From positions 1-64,000 of the forward strand of contig NZ_JAFBDR010000011.1 of NCBI RefSeq assembly GCF_016908325.1: a DNA stretch of 64,000 bases, in the 5' to 3' direction. The stretch is from Aquibacillus albus. GTDB lineage: Bacteria > Bacillota > Bacilli > Bacillales > Amphibacillaceae. Both the position numbers and the translations under genes were made by a program. Below are positions 18,505-27,216 of the stretch, piece after piece. The notes below the pieces were generated by a model. The model had not been told where the DNA came from. It ran no database searches and saw only the letters and a program-made list of their open reading frames with translations. Numbering within the stretch: the first letter of the stretch is position 1; the number at the start of each line of letters is the position of its first letter.

Positions 18505-19615
18505 GTTCAGATCAAAGCAAAATTCGAAGCATGCACCAGATATGCTACTAACCTTAACTATTTTTGCGTTACTAATTGTTGGTATTGTGATGGTTTATAG
18601 TGCCTCTGCGATTTGGGCAAACTACAAATTCGGTGATTCGTTCTATTTCGCAAAGAGACAGTTGTTATTTGCTGGAGTCGGTATTATAGCCATGTTCTTT
18701 ATTATGAATATACCTTACCTAACTTGGCGCAAATATGCCAAACCAATTTTAATTGTTTGCTTTATTCTATTAATAGCTGTTCTTATCCCTGGTGTTGGCA
18801 TGGTAAGAGGAGGAGCAAGAAGTTGGATAGGTGTCGGGGCTTTTAGCATTCAACCGGCAGAATTTATGAAACTAGGTTTAATTATTTTCCTTTCAGCATA
18901 TTTGTCAGCAAATCAAAAGTATATTACGTCTTTTAAAAAAGGTTTTTTACCAGCCTTATTGTTAATCTTCGTTGCATTTGGATTAATCATGCTTCAGCCG
19001 GATTTAGGGACTGGCGCTGTACTAGTATTAACCTGTATGGTTATGATATTTATTGCAGGTGCAAGGATTTCACACTTTATCGGACTGGGTATTTTAGGTA
19101 TGATTGGTTTTCTAGGATTGATCATTTCAGCCCCATATCGAATAGATCGGATTACTGCGTTTTTAAATCCATGGGAAGATCCATTAGGAGATGGTTTTCA
19201 AATTATCCAATCTCTTTATGCTATTGGTCCTGGTGGATTAATGGGGATGGGGTTAGGACAAAGTCTCCAAAAGTTCTATTACCTACCTGAGCCTCATAAT
19301 GATTTTATTTTTGCTATTTTAGCCGAAGAATTAGGATTTATAGGTGGTACGTTTGTTTTGTTATTGTTTCTTTTGTTGCTTTGGAGAGGAATACGTATTT
19401 CGTTAGCAGCACCTGATACATATGGTAGCTTGCTCGGTTTGGGTATCATCGGAATGATTTCACTACAAGTAATGATCAATATAAGTGTTGTTATTGGGTT
19501 GATACCTGTTACAGGAATAACACTACCATTTTTAAGCTATGGAGGGTCGTCTCTAACCTTAATCTTATGCTCGATAGGTATTGTTTTAAATATAAGTAAA
19601 TATGCTAGATTATAA
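18503..19615 (+). CDS. spoVE: SEDS-family lipid II polymerase SpoVE
   Basis: The 370-residue ten-helix SEDS protein resembles B. subtilis SpoVE along its whole length. Seen are VYSASAIWANYKFGDSFYFAKRQ, RGGARSWIGVG, QPAEFMKLGLI, the loop NPWEDPLGDGFQIIQSLYAI and the C-terminal GITLPFLSYGGSSL. It polymerises glycan strands for the spore cortex with SpoVD. TTG 18503, with GGGGTG 5 bp upstream, gives an N-terminus close to that of B. subtilis; TTG 18440 or ATG 18452 would add about 20 residues read through a hairpin. murG and murB, its usual followers, are missing. Confidence 0.9.
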   Translation: MFRSKQNSKHAPDMLLTLTIFALLIVGIVMVYSASAIWANYKFGDSFYFAKRQLLFAGVGIIAMFFIMNIPYLTWRKYAKPILIVCFILLIAVLIPGVGMVRGGARSWIGVGAFSIQPAEFMKLGLIIFLSAYLSANQKYITSFKKGFLPALLLIFVAFGLIMLQPDLGTGAVLVLTCMVMIFIAGARISHFIGLGILGMIGFLGLIISAPYRIDRITAFLNPWEDPLGDGFQIIQSLYAIGPGGLMGMGLGQSLQKFYYLPEPHNDFIFAILAEELGFIGGTFVLLLFLLLLWRGIRISLAAPDTYGSLLGLGIIGMISLQVMINISVVIGLIPVTGITLPFLSYGGSSLTLILCSIGIVLNISKYARL

Positions 19616-19620
19616 AAGAA

Positions 19621-19666
19621 AAAACAGCGCAATCAACTGAACTGAGTTGATTGCGCTGTTTTTTTA
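19621..19666 (+). terminator. Terminator after spoVE
   Basis: AAAACAGCGCAATCAACT pairs perfectly with AGTTGATTGCGCTGTTTT around a 6-nt loop, followed by T. It ends the upstream dcw transcript before divIB. Confidence 0.95.
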
Positions 19667-19717
19667 GAAAACCCTATAATTGTTATATCGAATTGAAGTA
19701 CAGATAAGGGTTAAATA

Positions 19718-19726
19718 TGATATAAT
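19718..19726 (+). promoter_or_regulatory. Extended -10 promoter for divIB
   Basis: TGATATAAT is a TGn-extended consensus -10, 34 bp before the divIB start and just after a strong terminator. No good -35 is seen. Confidence 0.6.
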
Positions 19727-19760
19727 TTTACCTAAATTAGAAAAGGGAAGAAAAGCAGGG

Positions 19761-20555
19761 ATGTCTGAAAAAAAAGTTGTTTCCATAGAAGATAGAATTC
19801 CTAAACTCAAACAAGAAAGAAAGAAAAAAGCAAACAGACGTTTAATCTTTTATTTGTCAATTTTCTTTTTGCTAATTTCTTTAGTCGTTTACTTACAGTC
19901 TTCCCTTAGTCACGTTCGTATCATAGAAGTTGAGGGGAACCAATATGTAAGTGAAGATGAGATTATAGCTCTAGGAAATATACCAGAAGATCAAAGCTAT
20001 TGGAGTGTTGATAAGGAAAGGCTGAAGAATAATATCCGGAAACATTCCGAGATCAAATCAGTCGAAATAACTAAAACATTTCCTTCTACGGTTACAATCT
20101 TAGTGGAAGAGTTTGAGCGAGTTGGTTATGTCAAACAAGGAGATAAATATTATTTGCTTTTAGAAAATGGAGAGCGTCTAGATTCTTTTCCAATAAAAAA
20201 TATTGAGGGTGATGCCCCTCTCTTAGTTAATTTTACTGAATCTACTTACTTAGAAGAAATGACCAAGGAGCTACAGATGCTGCCTGCCAATATTGTTGAC
20301 TTAATATCTGAAATTTATTGGCAGCCAACGGAAGGAAATCCGTATAGAATATGGTTGTATATGAATGATGGGTTTGAAGTGGAAGGTTCTATTCGTAATT
20401 TTTCAAAATCCATGCAATCCTACCCTTCTATTACTGCACAATTAGAACCTGGAAGTGAAGGGATTATTCATATGGGGGTTGGTGGGGCAGTTTTTGATCC
20501 ATATGAAAGTGAACCACCGGTAGATGAGGAGAATCAAGATGAAGTTGAAGGGTAA
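19761..20555 (+). CDS. divIB: Cell division protein DivIB (FtsQ)
   Basis: The 264-residue bitopic protein has a basic cytoplasmic tail (KLKQERKKKANRR), a membrane helix (about residues 33-53) and an extracellular POTRA domain (VRIIEVEGNQYVSEDEI onward), followed by a beta domain and an acidic C-terminal tail. It works with FtsL and DivIC in the divisome. ATG 19761 is chosen because it gives the family length; the upstream in-frame ATG 19680 would run through the promoter. The 3' end overlaps ylxW by 17 bp. Confidence 0.93.
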   Translation: MSEKKVVSIEDRIPKLKQERKKKANRRLIFYLSIFFLLISLVVYLQSSLSHVRIIEVEGNQYVSEDEIIALGNIPEDQSYWSVDKERLKNNIRKHSEIKSVEITKTFPSTVTILVEEFERVGYVKQGDKYYLLLENGERLDSFPIKNIEGDAPLLVNFTESTYLEEMTKELQMLPANIVDLISEIYWQPTEGNPYRIWLYMNDGFEVEGSIRNFSKSMQSYPSITAQLEPGSEGIIHMGVGGAVFDPYESEPPVDEENQDEVEG

Positions 20556-21231
20556 ACATGTTATATTATCCTTAGTTTTGCTGGTGTTTGGCTTTTTAGT
20601 AACCTTTAGTTACCAACAAGCCAAAACCAATTCTCGTGTCATTCAGCTGTCGAATCAAGAATGGGAGAGAGATTATTTTTATCGAGAACAATTGATTAGT
20701 TTAGAGGAAAAAAACAAACAATTACGCTCTGAATTAGACAATAAACGACAAGAAATACAAACGATAGAGAATATGTTAGGTAATCAACAATCTGTAATAG
20801 GAGAGTATGTGCAAATAAAAAAAGATTTGCAAATGGTAACAGGTGAGTTACCGGTTAAAGGTGAAGGAATAGAGGTAACCTTGAGTGATGCTGATTATAT
20901 TCCTTCAGAAGAGAACGTAAACCAATATATTGTTCACGACAGACATGTCCAGTTAGTAATAAACGAACTGTATAGTGCTGGTGCTCAAGCTATAGCCATT
21001 AATGGTCAAAGAATTTATAAAGATAGTTTTATTTCTTGTGTAGGGCCTGTCATTTCTGTTGATGGTAATCCATATCCAGCTCCTTTCACCATATCAGCGA
21101 TTGGAGATACTGAAGTTTTAGATATTAGTTTACATTTAACAAATGGCGTGATAGACCTTTTGGTCGGTGATAACATAGAAGTAGAAGTAGAGAATAAAGA
21201 TACCATTGAAATGAATGCAAGGATTAGCTAG
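20539..21231 (+). CDS. ylxW: DUF881 membrane-anchored protein YlxW
   Basis: The 230-residue protein has an N-terminal membrane anchor (about residues 7-25), a coiled coil (about 45-90) and the DUF881 domain (KGEGIEVTLSD, VIN-ELYSAGAQAIAINGQRI). The exact function is unknown; it is conserved between divIB and ftsA in bacilli. ATG 20539 has GAGGAGA at 6 bp. The next gene is a paralogue, probably from an old tandem duplication. Confidence 0.88.
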   Translation: MKLKGKHVILSLVLLVFGFLVTFSYQQAKTNSRVIQLSNQEWERDYFYREQLISLEEKNKQLRSELDNKRQEIQTIENMLGNQQSVIGEYVQIKKDLQMVTGELPVKGEGIEVTLSDADYIPSEENVNQYIVHDRHVQLVINELYSAGAQAIAINGQRIYKDSFISCVGPVISVDGNPYPAPFTISAIGDTEVLDISLHLTNGVIDLLVGDNIEVEVENKDTIEMNARIS

Positions 21232-21244
21232 AAAGGTGATGAAA

Positions 21245-21964
21245 GTGAAAACACAAGATAAAATAATCATTTCATTGGTATGTACGTGTGTAGGTTTTAT
21301 GGCCGCCGTTCAGTTTCAGTCGATGCGTGAACCAACAAAACGCGATACAAGAGACTTATGGGAAATTCGGTCACAGTTACAGGTAGAGCAGAAAAAACAG
21401 CAACAGTTATATGAACAAATTGCTGATGCGGAACAAATAATCAGTCAATACCAACAAAAATCAGAACAGCAACAATTGATAACACTAAAAGAATCCATTG
21501 AGGAGCTTGAAAAAAAGGCTGGTTTAACAGAGGTAACAGGAAGTGGTGTGAAAATAACTGTTCAACCTATTTTTGAGGGAACCGAAATAAGACAGCAATA
21601 TCCAGCAATTACTCCAGAACTACTTCATCGCTTGATCAATGAGCTAAATAGTTTTGGTGCAACTGATATTGCAATCGAAAATGAACGTGTGATTAACACA
21701 ACTCCGATTCGTTATGTGAATGGGGAAACATATGTGAATAATCATGCACTTCCTCCAGTTCCGCTTGATATATATGTATTGTCCCCAAACCCGAAACGAC
21801 TGTTGAATTATATTCAAGTAAGCCAGTCAAAGGATTATTTTTCTATTGAAAAGCTAAATCTCATAGCTGAACTACAAGAGGAGATTACATTACCCGAATA
21901 TAACGGTTTAGTAAGGCTAGATATGCTAAATGTCAATGAAGCAGTAGAAACAGGTGATGAATAA
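21245..21964 (+). CDS. ylxX: DUF881 membrane-anchored protein YlxX
   Basis: The 239-residue paralogue of YlxW has a short cytoplasmic tail, a membrane anchor (about residues 6-23), a Gln-rich coiled coil (about 40-90) and a DUF881 domain (GSGVKITVQP, INELNSFGATDIAIENERVI). The function is unknown. GTG 21245 lies 6 bp after AAGGTG; ATG 21239 would directly touch it. The last base of its stop is the first base of the sbp start. Confidence 0.86.
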   Translation: MKTQDKIIISLVCTCVGFMAAVQFQSMREPTKRDTRDLWEIRSQLQVEQKKQQQLYEQIADAEQIISQYQQKSEQQQLITLKESIEELEKKAGLTEVTGSGVKITVQPIFEGTEIRQQYPAITPELLHRLINELNSFGATDIAIENERVINTTPIRYVNGETYVNNHALPPVPLDIYVLSPNPKRLLNYIQVSQSKDYFSIEKLNLIAELQEEITLPEYNGLVRLDMLNVNEAVETGDE

Positions 21965-22332
21965 TGTGGCTGCCAGCATTATTTTTAATCGTTGGGTTGA
22001 CGTTAGGGTTATTAACTGATATTACCATTCCTGATCAGTACTCTGACTATTTGTCAATTGCCTTGTTAGCGGCTTTTGATACCTTGTTCGGAGGAATAAG
22101 AGCTCATTTGGAAGGAAACTTTGAAGAGAAAGTATTTATTTCTGGTTTCTTCTTTAATATTAGTTTAGCAGCTTTATTAGCATTTATAGGAGTCCAATTA
22201 GGAATTGACCTTTATCTTGCAGCAGTATTTGCATTTGGTGTAAGATTATTCCAGAACATTGCAATCATTAGAAGGAAAATGTTAGAAAAAAATAATTCTT
22301 TGTTGAAAATTGAAAAAAACAAAAGAAAATAA
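21964..22332 (+). CDS. sbp: Small basic protein Sbp (DUF1290)
   Basis: The 122-residue integral membrane protein has about three helices and a basic C-terminus (RRKMLEK...KKNKRK). The signature is GLLTDITIPDQYSDYLSIALLAAFDTLFGGIRA. Its function is unknown; it is a fixed neighbour of ftsA in Bacillales. It overlaps ylxX in TAATG and probably ends the divIB-sbp unit, since a promoter for ftsA follows. Confidence 0.9.
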   Translation: MWLPALFLIVGLTLGLLTDITIPDQYSDYLSIALLAAFDTLFGGIRAHLEGNFEEKVFISGFFFNISLAALLAFIGVQLGIDLYLAAVFAFGVRLFQNIAIIRRKMLEKNNSLLKIEKNKRK

Positions 22333-22359
22333 AGGAAAATCGTCGTTTTGTGTTGAATA

Positions 22360-22386
22360 TTGTTAGTTAGTGTTTTGGGTTATAAT
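22360..22386 (+). promoter_or_regulatory. Candidate ftsAZ promoter
   Basis: TATAAT at 22381-22386 is a perfect -10. The best -35 is TTGTTA at 22360, 15 bp away, or TTGAAT at 22353 at 22 bp; neither spacing is ideal. B. subtilis ftsAZ has several promoters in this gap. Confidence 0.4.
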
Positions 22387-22526
22387 AAATTTAAATTCCG
22401 TTGGTAGCCTGAAAAATAGTAAATTTTACAATCTGCTAGATATTGTGCAAAATAGATTGTAATTCTATCAAATTTTCGTTAATATTTGTACTATTCAGAT
22501 GCCTTAAGATTAGGAGGTGCCTTTCT

Positions 22527-23813
22527 TTGAACAACAATGAAATTTTAGTCAGCCTTGACATAGGTACATCAAAAATAAAAGTGATTATTGGTGAAGTTTT
22601 AAATGATTCCTTAAATATTATTGGAGTTGGGACAGCAAAGTCTAATGGAATGAAAAAAGGTGCCATCGTTGATATAGACCAGACTGTTCAATCTATTAAA
22701 ACTGCGGTTGAACAGGCTGAACGAATGGTCGACATTAAAATAGACAGGGTCCTTGTTGGGATTAATGGTAATCATATACAATTGCAGCCATGCCATGGGG
22801 TTGTTGCTGTTTCGAGTGAGAACCGTGAAATAGGCAATGAGGATATTCGTAGAGTTATTGATGCAGCTCAAGTTATATCGGTCCCTCCAGAACGTGAAAT
22901 TGTTGATGTCATTCCAAAACAATTTATTGTAGATGGCTTAGACGAAATTACTGACCCGAGAGGTATGATTGGTGTACGATTAGAAATGGAAGGTACAATT
23001 ATTACCTGCTCAAAAACAATGTTACATAACATTTTAAAATGTGTAGAAAGAGCTAATTTAGAAGTGTTAGATATTTGCTTACAACCATTAGCAACAGGGG
23101 ATATAGCTTTATCAAAGGACGAAAAAAACCTAGGGGTAGCTCTCATTGATCTTGGTGGAGGTAGTACTACTGTCTCTATTTTTGAAAATGATCACTTAGT
23201 ATCCACTAGTGTCGTTGCTTTAGGAGGCGACAACATTACAAAAGACTTGTCTATTGGTCTTCGTACTTCTTCTGAAGAAGCTGAAGATATTAAATTGAAT
23301 CATGGACATGCTTTCTTTGATGATGCACGTGAAGAAGAAACTTTTGATGTAGCAATTATAGGCAGTAATAAAAAGCAAACGTTTAATCAATTGCAAATTT
23401 CTGATATGATTGAAGCAAGATTAGAAGAAATTTTTGCCTTTGCTGATAGAGAAATCAGAAAAATGGGATACAATGAACTTCCAGGTGGGTATGTATTAAC
23501 TGGTGGGTGTGCAAATATGCCTGGAACACTAGAGTTAGCTCAAGATTTGTTCCGTTCTAATGTGCGGATCGCAATACCAGATTACATAGGAGTTAGAGAG
23601 CCACAATTTACTTCTGGTGTCGGGATATTGAAGTTTGCTTATCGAAATGCAAAAATTCAAGGAAAAGAAATTTCTGATGCAGTAACGATAATGGAACATG
23701 AACAGCCAAAACAAAAGAAAACAAAACGTAATACTATGAAACAAAAAGAAACAACTCCAAGTAAAAAGAAGGAATCGGGAATCGCTAGTTTGTTTAAGTA
23801 CTTTTTTGATTAA
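22527..23813 (+). CDS. ftsA: Cell division protein FtsA
   Basis: The 428-residue actin-like protein tethers FtsZ to the membrane. It begins MNNNEILVSLDIGTSKIKVIIGE (phosphate-1 motif). LIDLGGGSTTVSIF is the second phosphate motif and GGYVLTGGCANMPG the adenosine motif. The C-terminal amphipathic membrane-targeting helix is SGIASLFKYFFD, after a Lys/Gln-rich linker. TTG 22527 has a perfect AGGAGGTG 7 bp upstream; the upstream in-frame ATG 22443 has none. Confidence 0.96.
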   Translation: MNNNEILVSLDIGTSKIKVIIGEVLNDSLNIIGVGTAKSNGMKKGAIVDIDQTVQSIKTAVEQAERMVDIKIDRVLVGINGNHIQLQPCHGVVAVSSENREIGNEDIRRVIDAAQVISVPPEREIVDVIPKQFIVDGLDEITDPRGMIGVRLEMEGTIITCSKTMLHNILKCVERANLEVLDICLQPLATGDIALSKDEKNLGVALIDLGGGSTTVSIFENDHLVSTSVVALGGDNITKDLSIGLRTSSEEAEDIKLNHGHAFFDDAREEETFDVAIIGSNKKQTFNQLQISDMIEARLEEIFAFADREIRKMGYNELPGGYVLTGGCANMPGTLELAQDLFRSNVRIAIPDYIGVREPQFTSGVGILKFAYRNAKIQGKEISDAVTIMEHEQPKQKKTKRNTMKQKETTPSKKKESGIASLFKYFFD

Positions 23814-23835
23814 ACAAGCGTTCCTTGTAGTGTGG

Positions 23836-23862
23836 GTTCAAAAAGCGAATCGCTTTTTGAAC
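23836..23862. other. Perfect inverted repeat between ftsA and ftsZ
   Basis: GTTCAAAAAGCGA (23836-23848) and TCGCTTTTTGAAC (23850-23862) form 13-bp arms around one base. No T run follows on either strand, so it is not a normal intrinsic terminator. It may act in mRNA processing, partial attenuation or protein binding. Confidence 0.6.
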
Positions 23863-23931
23863 TTCCTCTAACAGATATAGAATACGACTTCAATGAATCT
23901 TGTAATCTTGCAAAATAGGAGGAACGAAATA

Positions 23932-25056
23932 ATGTTAGAGTTTGATACAAATATGGATCAACTTGCTACGATTAAAGTAATCGGAGTTGGTGGTGGCGGT
24001 AGTAACGCTGTAAATCGCATGATTGAGCATGGTGTTCAAGGTGTGGAATTTATTGCTGTGAACACGGACGCACAAGCTTTAAACCTCTCCAAAGCTGAAG
24101 TGAAAATGCAAATTGGAACAAAATTGACACGTGGTCTAGGTGCAGGAGCAAACCCTGAAGTAGGTCGTAAAGCAGCAGAAGAGAGTAAAGAACAGTTAGA
24201 AGAAGTATTAAAGGGTGCAGACATGGTGTTCGTAACAGCTGGTATGGGAGGCGGTACTGGGACGGGTGCTGCTCCAGTTATTGCCCAAGTAGCAAAAGAG
24301 CTAGGAGCGCTAACAGTAGGCGTTGTTACGCGTCCATTTACGTTTGAAGGTAGGAAGCGTTCGACACAAGCAGTTAGTGGGATTGATGGTTTAAAGGGCA
24401 GTGTTGATACGTTAATTGTCATTCCGAATGATCGTCTACTAGAAATCGTAGATAAAAATACACCTATGCTGGAAGCCTTCCGTGAAGCTGACAATGTTTT
24501 ACGTCAAGGTGTTCAAGGGATATCCGATTTGATTGCAGTTCCAGGATTAATTAACGTGGACTTTGCCGATGTTAAAACGATTATGTCAGATAAAGGTTCT
24601 GCACTAATGGGTATAGGCATTGCTACAGGAGAAAATAGAGCAACAGAAGCAGCTAAAAAAGCCATTTCTTCTCCTCTATTAGAAACTTCTATTGATGGTG
24701 CACACGGGGTCTTGATGAATATTACTGGTGGCGCAAATTTAAGTCTTTATGAGGTGCAAGAAGCAGCTGATATAGTCACTTCTGCTGCAGACCAAGAAGT
24801 TAATGTTATCTTTGGTTCTGTTATAAACGAAGATTTAAAGGATGAGATTGTTGTCACAGTTATTGCAACTGGATTCGATGAGTCGCAATTAAGCTCACAA
24901 CCTAAACAACGACCTGTGACAAGTGTAAATCAACCAGCTGGTGAAAGAAGACGTGATGAAGTTTTACGTGAAAGTCCAGGCACGAGTAGAGGAAAACAAG
25001 AAGAAGATACCCTAGATATTCCAACATTTTTACGTAACAGAAACCGAAGAAGATAA
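23932..25056 (+). CDS. ftsZ: Cell division GTPase FtsZ
   Basis: The 374-residue tubulin homologue forms the Z-ring. The GTP-binding tubulin signature GGGTGTG is at residues 106-112. A variable linker (about 320-355) leads to the conserved C-terminal peptide [16 protein letters not shown], which binds FtsA and SepF. ATG 23932 has AGGAGG at 9 bp and gives the family N-terminus [19 protein letters not shown] strong terminator follows at 25071. Confidence 0.98.
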   Translation: MLEFDTNMDQLATIKVIGVGGGGSNAVNRMIEHGVQGVEFIAVNTDAQALNLSKAEVKMQIGTKLTRGLGAGANPEVGRKAAEESKEQLEEVLKGADMVFVTAGMGGGTGTGAAPVIAQVAKELGALTVGVVTRPFTFEGRKRSTQAVSGIDGLKGSVDTLIVIPNDRLLEIVDKNTPMLEAFREADNVLRQGVQGISDLIAVPGLINVDFADVKTIMSDKGSALMGIGIATGENRATEAAKKAISSPLLETSIDGAHGVLMNITGGANLSLYEVQEAADIVTSAADQEVNVIFGSVINEDLKDEIVVTVIATGFDESQLSSQPKQRPVTSVNQPAGERRRDEVLRESPGTSRGKQEEDTLDIPTFLRNRNRRR

Positions 25057-25070
25057 TGTAATTTTAATTA

Positions 25071-25107
25071 AAAAAGCCGAATGGATTATTGTTCCATTCG
25101 GCTTTTT
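25071..25107 (+). terminator. Terminator after ftsZ
   Basis: AAAAAGCCGAATGGA pairs with TCCATTCGGCTTTTT around a 7-nt loop. It closes the dcw cluster and may work in both directions. Confidence 0.95.
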
Positions 25108-25218
25108 ATGGTCTATGATTTTCAAGCCAATTCAATAATTGTCGATTCCGATTTATGTAAGATACCAGCTATTTCTCCATAGAAAACTAAGTTAAACGAA
25201 AACCGAGAAAAAAATAAT

Positions 25219-25304
25219 GTGACAAATTAACTAATAACCTCTAAAAATTAGTTGTTGCTAAGTCACAAAATGTGACAGACTTCTAAAATTAATTTGAGTA
25301 TACT
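25219..25304 (+). promoter_or_regulatory. Probable Spo0A-controlled spoIIG promoter
   Basis: GTGACA (25272-25277) and TATACT (25299-25304) are 21 bp apart, close to the 22-bp spacing typical of the Spo0A-activated spoIIG promoter. Possible 0A boxes are GTGACAAA at 25219 (TTTGTCAC on the other strand), the palindrome GTCACAAAATGTGAC at 25262-25276 overlapping the -35, and TTGTCGATTC at 25139. Box identity is inferred from partial matches to TTTGTCGAA. Confidence 0.6.
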
Positions 25305-25345
25305 AGCAACAAATCCATTTTAGGAGTATGGAAAGGAAGAAAAAG

Positions 25346-26266
25346 GTGACTATCTATTTAGATGCTGTATGGCTATTAAATTTTTTATTAGATTGGATGA
25401 TTCTTTTATTGACACAAATGATTACGAGAGATAATACGAGACGATTTCGTATAGTAATTGGCGCATTTGTTGCATCCATTATCGTTCCAATCACCTTATT
25501 CCTTCCTGACTCACTTCTTACTACTCCATTTGGAAAAGTGATATATTCACTATTTATCATTTTGTGTGCATTTGGTTACAGAAATATCCACCAGTATTTT
25601 AAAAGGCTTTTGTCATTTTACTTTGTATCCTTTTCTCTTGGAGGTGGACTCATTGCTTTACACTTTTTAATGGGACAACAAGTAATGGTGTCAAATAGTA
25701 GCATGCTCACATTCCAAACTGGCTATGGGGATCAAATTAGTTGGTTGTTTGTAGGAGTTGGTTTTCCAATTATTTGGTTGTTTACTAAGTCGAGGATGGA
25801 CAAGCATGCTTTGGAGTCATTTAAACAGGATCAGTTGTTTTATGTAACTATTCAGTTGAAAGGCAAAAGTTATACGACCACTGCCTATGTTGACAGTGGT
25901 AATCAATTAGTTGATCCCTTTACTCAGAAACCCGTTATTATCTGTGATCAAACGTTTATGTCTAACTGGCTTAGTAAGGAGGAGCTCGCTCAACTTGAAA
26001 GTGCACAGGTGAATTTAAACTTTGATAATGTACCTGAAAATTGGGAGCACATGATTCATATTGTTCCGTATCAAGCTGTTGATGGTAAGCCAACATTCAT
26101 GATTGTACTGAAACCAGAAAAGCTTCATTTAAGCTATGAAGATAAACAAATTTCAACGAACAAACTTTTAATTGGCTTGCAATTTGCAGAACTAACATCA
26201 GACGGAAGTTATCATTGCTTATTACATCCGCAACTATTTAAGCACACCGTTGCTACGTCTGCATAA
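25346..26266 (+). CDS. spoIIGA: Pro-sigma-E processing aspartic protease SpoIIGA
   Basis: The 306-residue protein has five membrane helices in its N-terminal half and a cytoplasmic protease domain with the DSG motif. From GTG 25346 the catalytic Asp is residue 183, the number used for B. subtilis. That and AAGGAAG 8 bp upstream support GTG over ATG 25328. SpoIIGA cleaves the pro-sequence of sigma-E in the mother cell after a signal from SpoIIR. It is followed by its substrate gene sigE. The B. subtilis bpr region is absent before it. Confidence 0.94.
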   Translation: MTIYLDAVWLLNFLLDWMILLLTQMITRDNTRRFRIVIGAFVASIIVPITLFLPDSLLTTPFGKVIYSLFIILCAFGYRNIHQYFKRLLSFYFVSFSLGGGLIALHFLMGQQVMVSNSSMLTFQTGYGDQISWLFVGVGFPIIWLFTKSRMDKHALESFKQDQLFYVTIQLKGKSYTTTAYVDSGNQLVDPFTQKPVIICDQTFMSNWLSKEELAQLESAQVNLNFDNVPENWEHMIHIVPYQAVDGKPTFMIVLKPEKLHLSYEDKQISTNKLLIGLQFAELTSDGSYHCLLHPQLFKHTVATSA

Positions 26267-26373
26267 GTCTTGGATGAAAAAATAAATGATTTATGGAAGT
26301 CAGTGCCCTTTCCGCAAAAAGCGGTACGATCACATATTCATCGTAAATAGAGAAAAAAAGGAGAGAATATCAG

Positions 26374-27093
26374 ATGAAAAGATGGACGTTTAAACTTCAA
26401 TTGTGGTGGTACAAACTTAGAGTAAAATTAGGATTAAAACCAAATAAGATCTATTATATTGGTGGCAGTGAGGCACTACCACCTCCGCTTTCTAAAGAGG
26501 AAGAGGCAGAGTTATTAAAAAGGCTTCCAGTTGGAGATGAAGCAGCTAGAGCAATGTTAATCGAGCGAAACCTTCGATTAGTTGTTTACATTGCTAGAAA
26601 ATTTGAAAATACAGGTATTAATATTGAGGATTTAATAAGTATTGGTACAATTGGATTAATTAAAGCAATTAATACGTTTAATCCGGAGAAGAAAATTAAA
26701 TTAGCGACGTATGCCTCGCGGTGTATTGAAAATGAAATCCTCATGTATTTAAGAAAAAATAATAAAATCAAATCGGAAATTTCTTTTGATGAACCATTAA
26801 ATATTGACTGGGATGGTAATGAATTATTATTATCTGATGTATTAGGTACAGATGATGATGTTACAATTAAAGATTTAGAAGCAAGTGTAGACAAAAGTTT
26901 ACTAAAAAAAGCGTTGTCTAATTTAAATGATAGAGAAAAACAGATTATGGAACTTCGTTTTGGTTTGATTGGAGAAGAAGAGAAAACACAAAAAGATGTT
27001 GCTGATATGTTAGGGATTTCACAATCTTACATATCACGATTGGAAAAAAAGATCATTAGACGATTGAAAAAAGAATTTAATAAAATGGTTTAA
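26374..27093 (+). CDS. sigE: RNA polymerase sporulation sigma factor E precursor
   Basis: The 239-residue sigma-70 factor directs early mother-cell transcription. The N-terminal pro-sequence (about 27 residues, amphipathic, [19 protein letters not shown]) precedes [14 protein letters not shown]. Region 2 contains [16 protein letters not shown] and [13 protein letters not shown], and region 4 ends with [21 protein letters not shown]. Length equals B. subtilis sigma-E. AAGGAGAG precedes ATG 26374. It is in the spoIIGA transcript and directs transcription of candidates such as gerR and spoVE here. Confidence 0.97.
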   Translation: MKRWTFKLQLWWYKLRVKLGLKPNKIYYIGGSEALPPPLSKEEEAELLKRLPVGDEAARAMLIERNLRLVVYIARKFENTGINIEDLISIGTIGLIKAINTFNPEKKIKLATYASRCIENEILMYLRKNNKIKSEISFDEPLNIDWDGNELLLSDVLGTDDDVTIKDLEASVDKSLLKKALSNLNDREKQIMELRFGLIGEEEKTQKDVADMLGISQSYISRLEKKIIRRLKKEFNKMV

Positions 27094-27150
27094 GTCTATA
27101 CACGACCAAGGTTCTACCAAAATGAAGCTTATTACAAGTTAAAACACCTT

Positions 27151-27179
27151 GCATAAAAATTCTCCTGACAGGTGATACT
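27151..27179 (+). promoter_or_regulatory. Sigma-F/sigma-G promoter of sigG
   Basis: GCATA at 27151-27155 and GGTGATACT at 27171-27179 are 15 bp apart and agree with the sigma-F pattern GyATA and GGnnAnAnT. It lies 38 bp before the sigG start, where B. subtilis has its forespore promoter. Confidence 0.75.
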
Positions 27180-27216
27180 GTTCAATGAACAGCATCTCCA
27201 AACGGGAGGGTAGATC

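Noticed and set aside
24036-24494. 152-codon frame opposite ftsZ
   Set aside because: Antisense shadow of the conserved FtsZ core; composition rich in Ser and Pro follows from the ftsZ codons.
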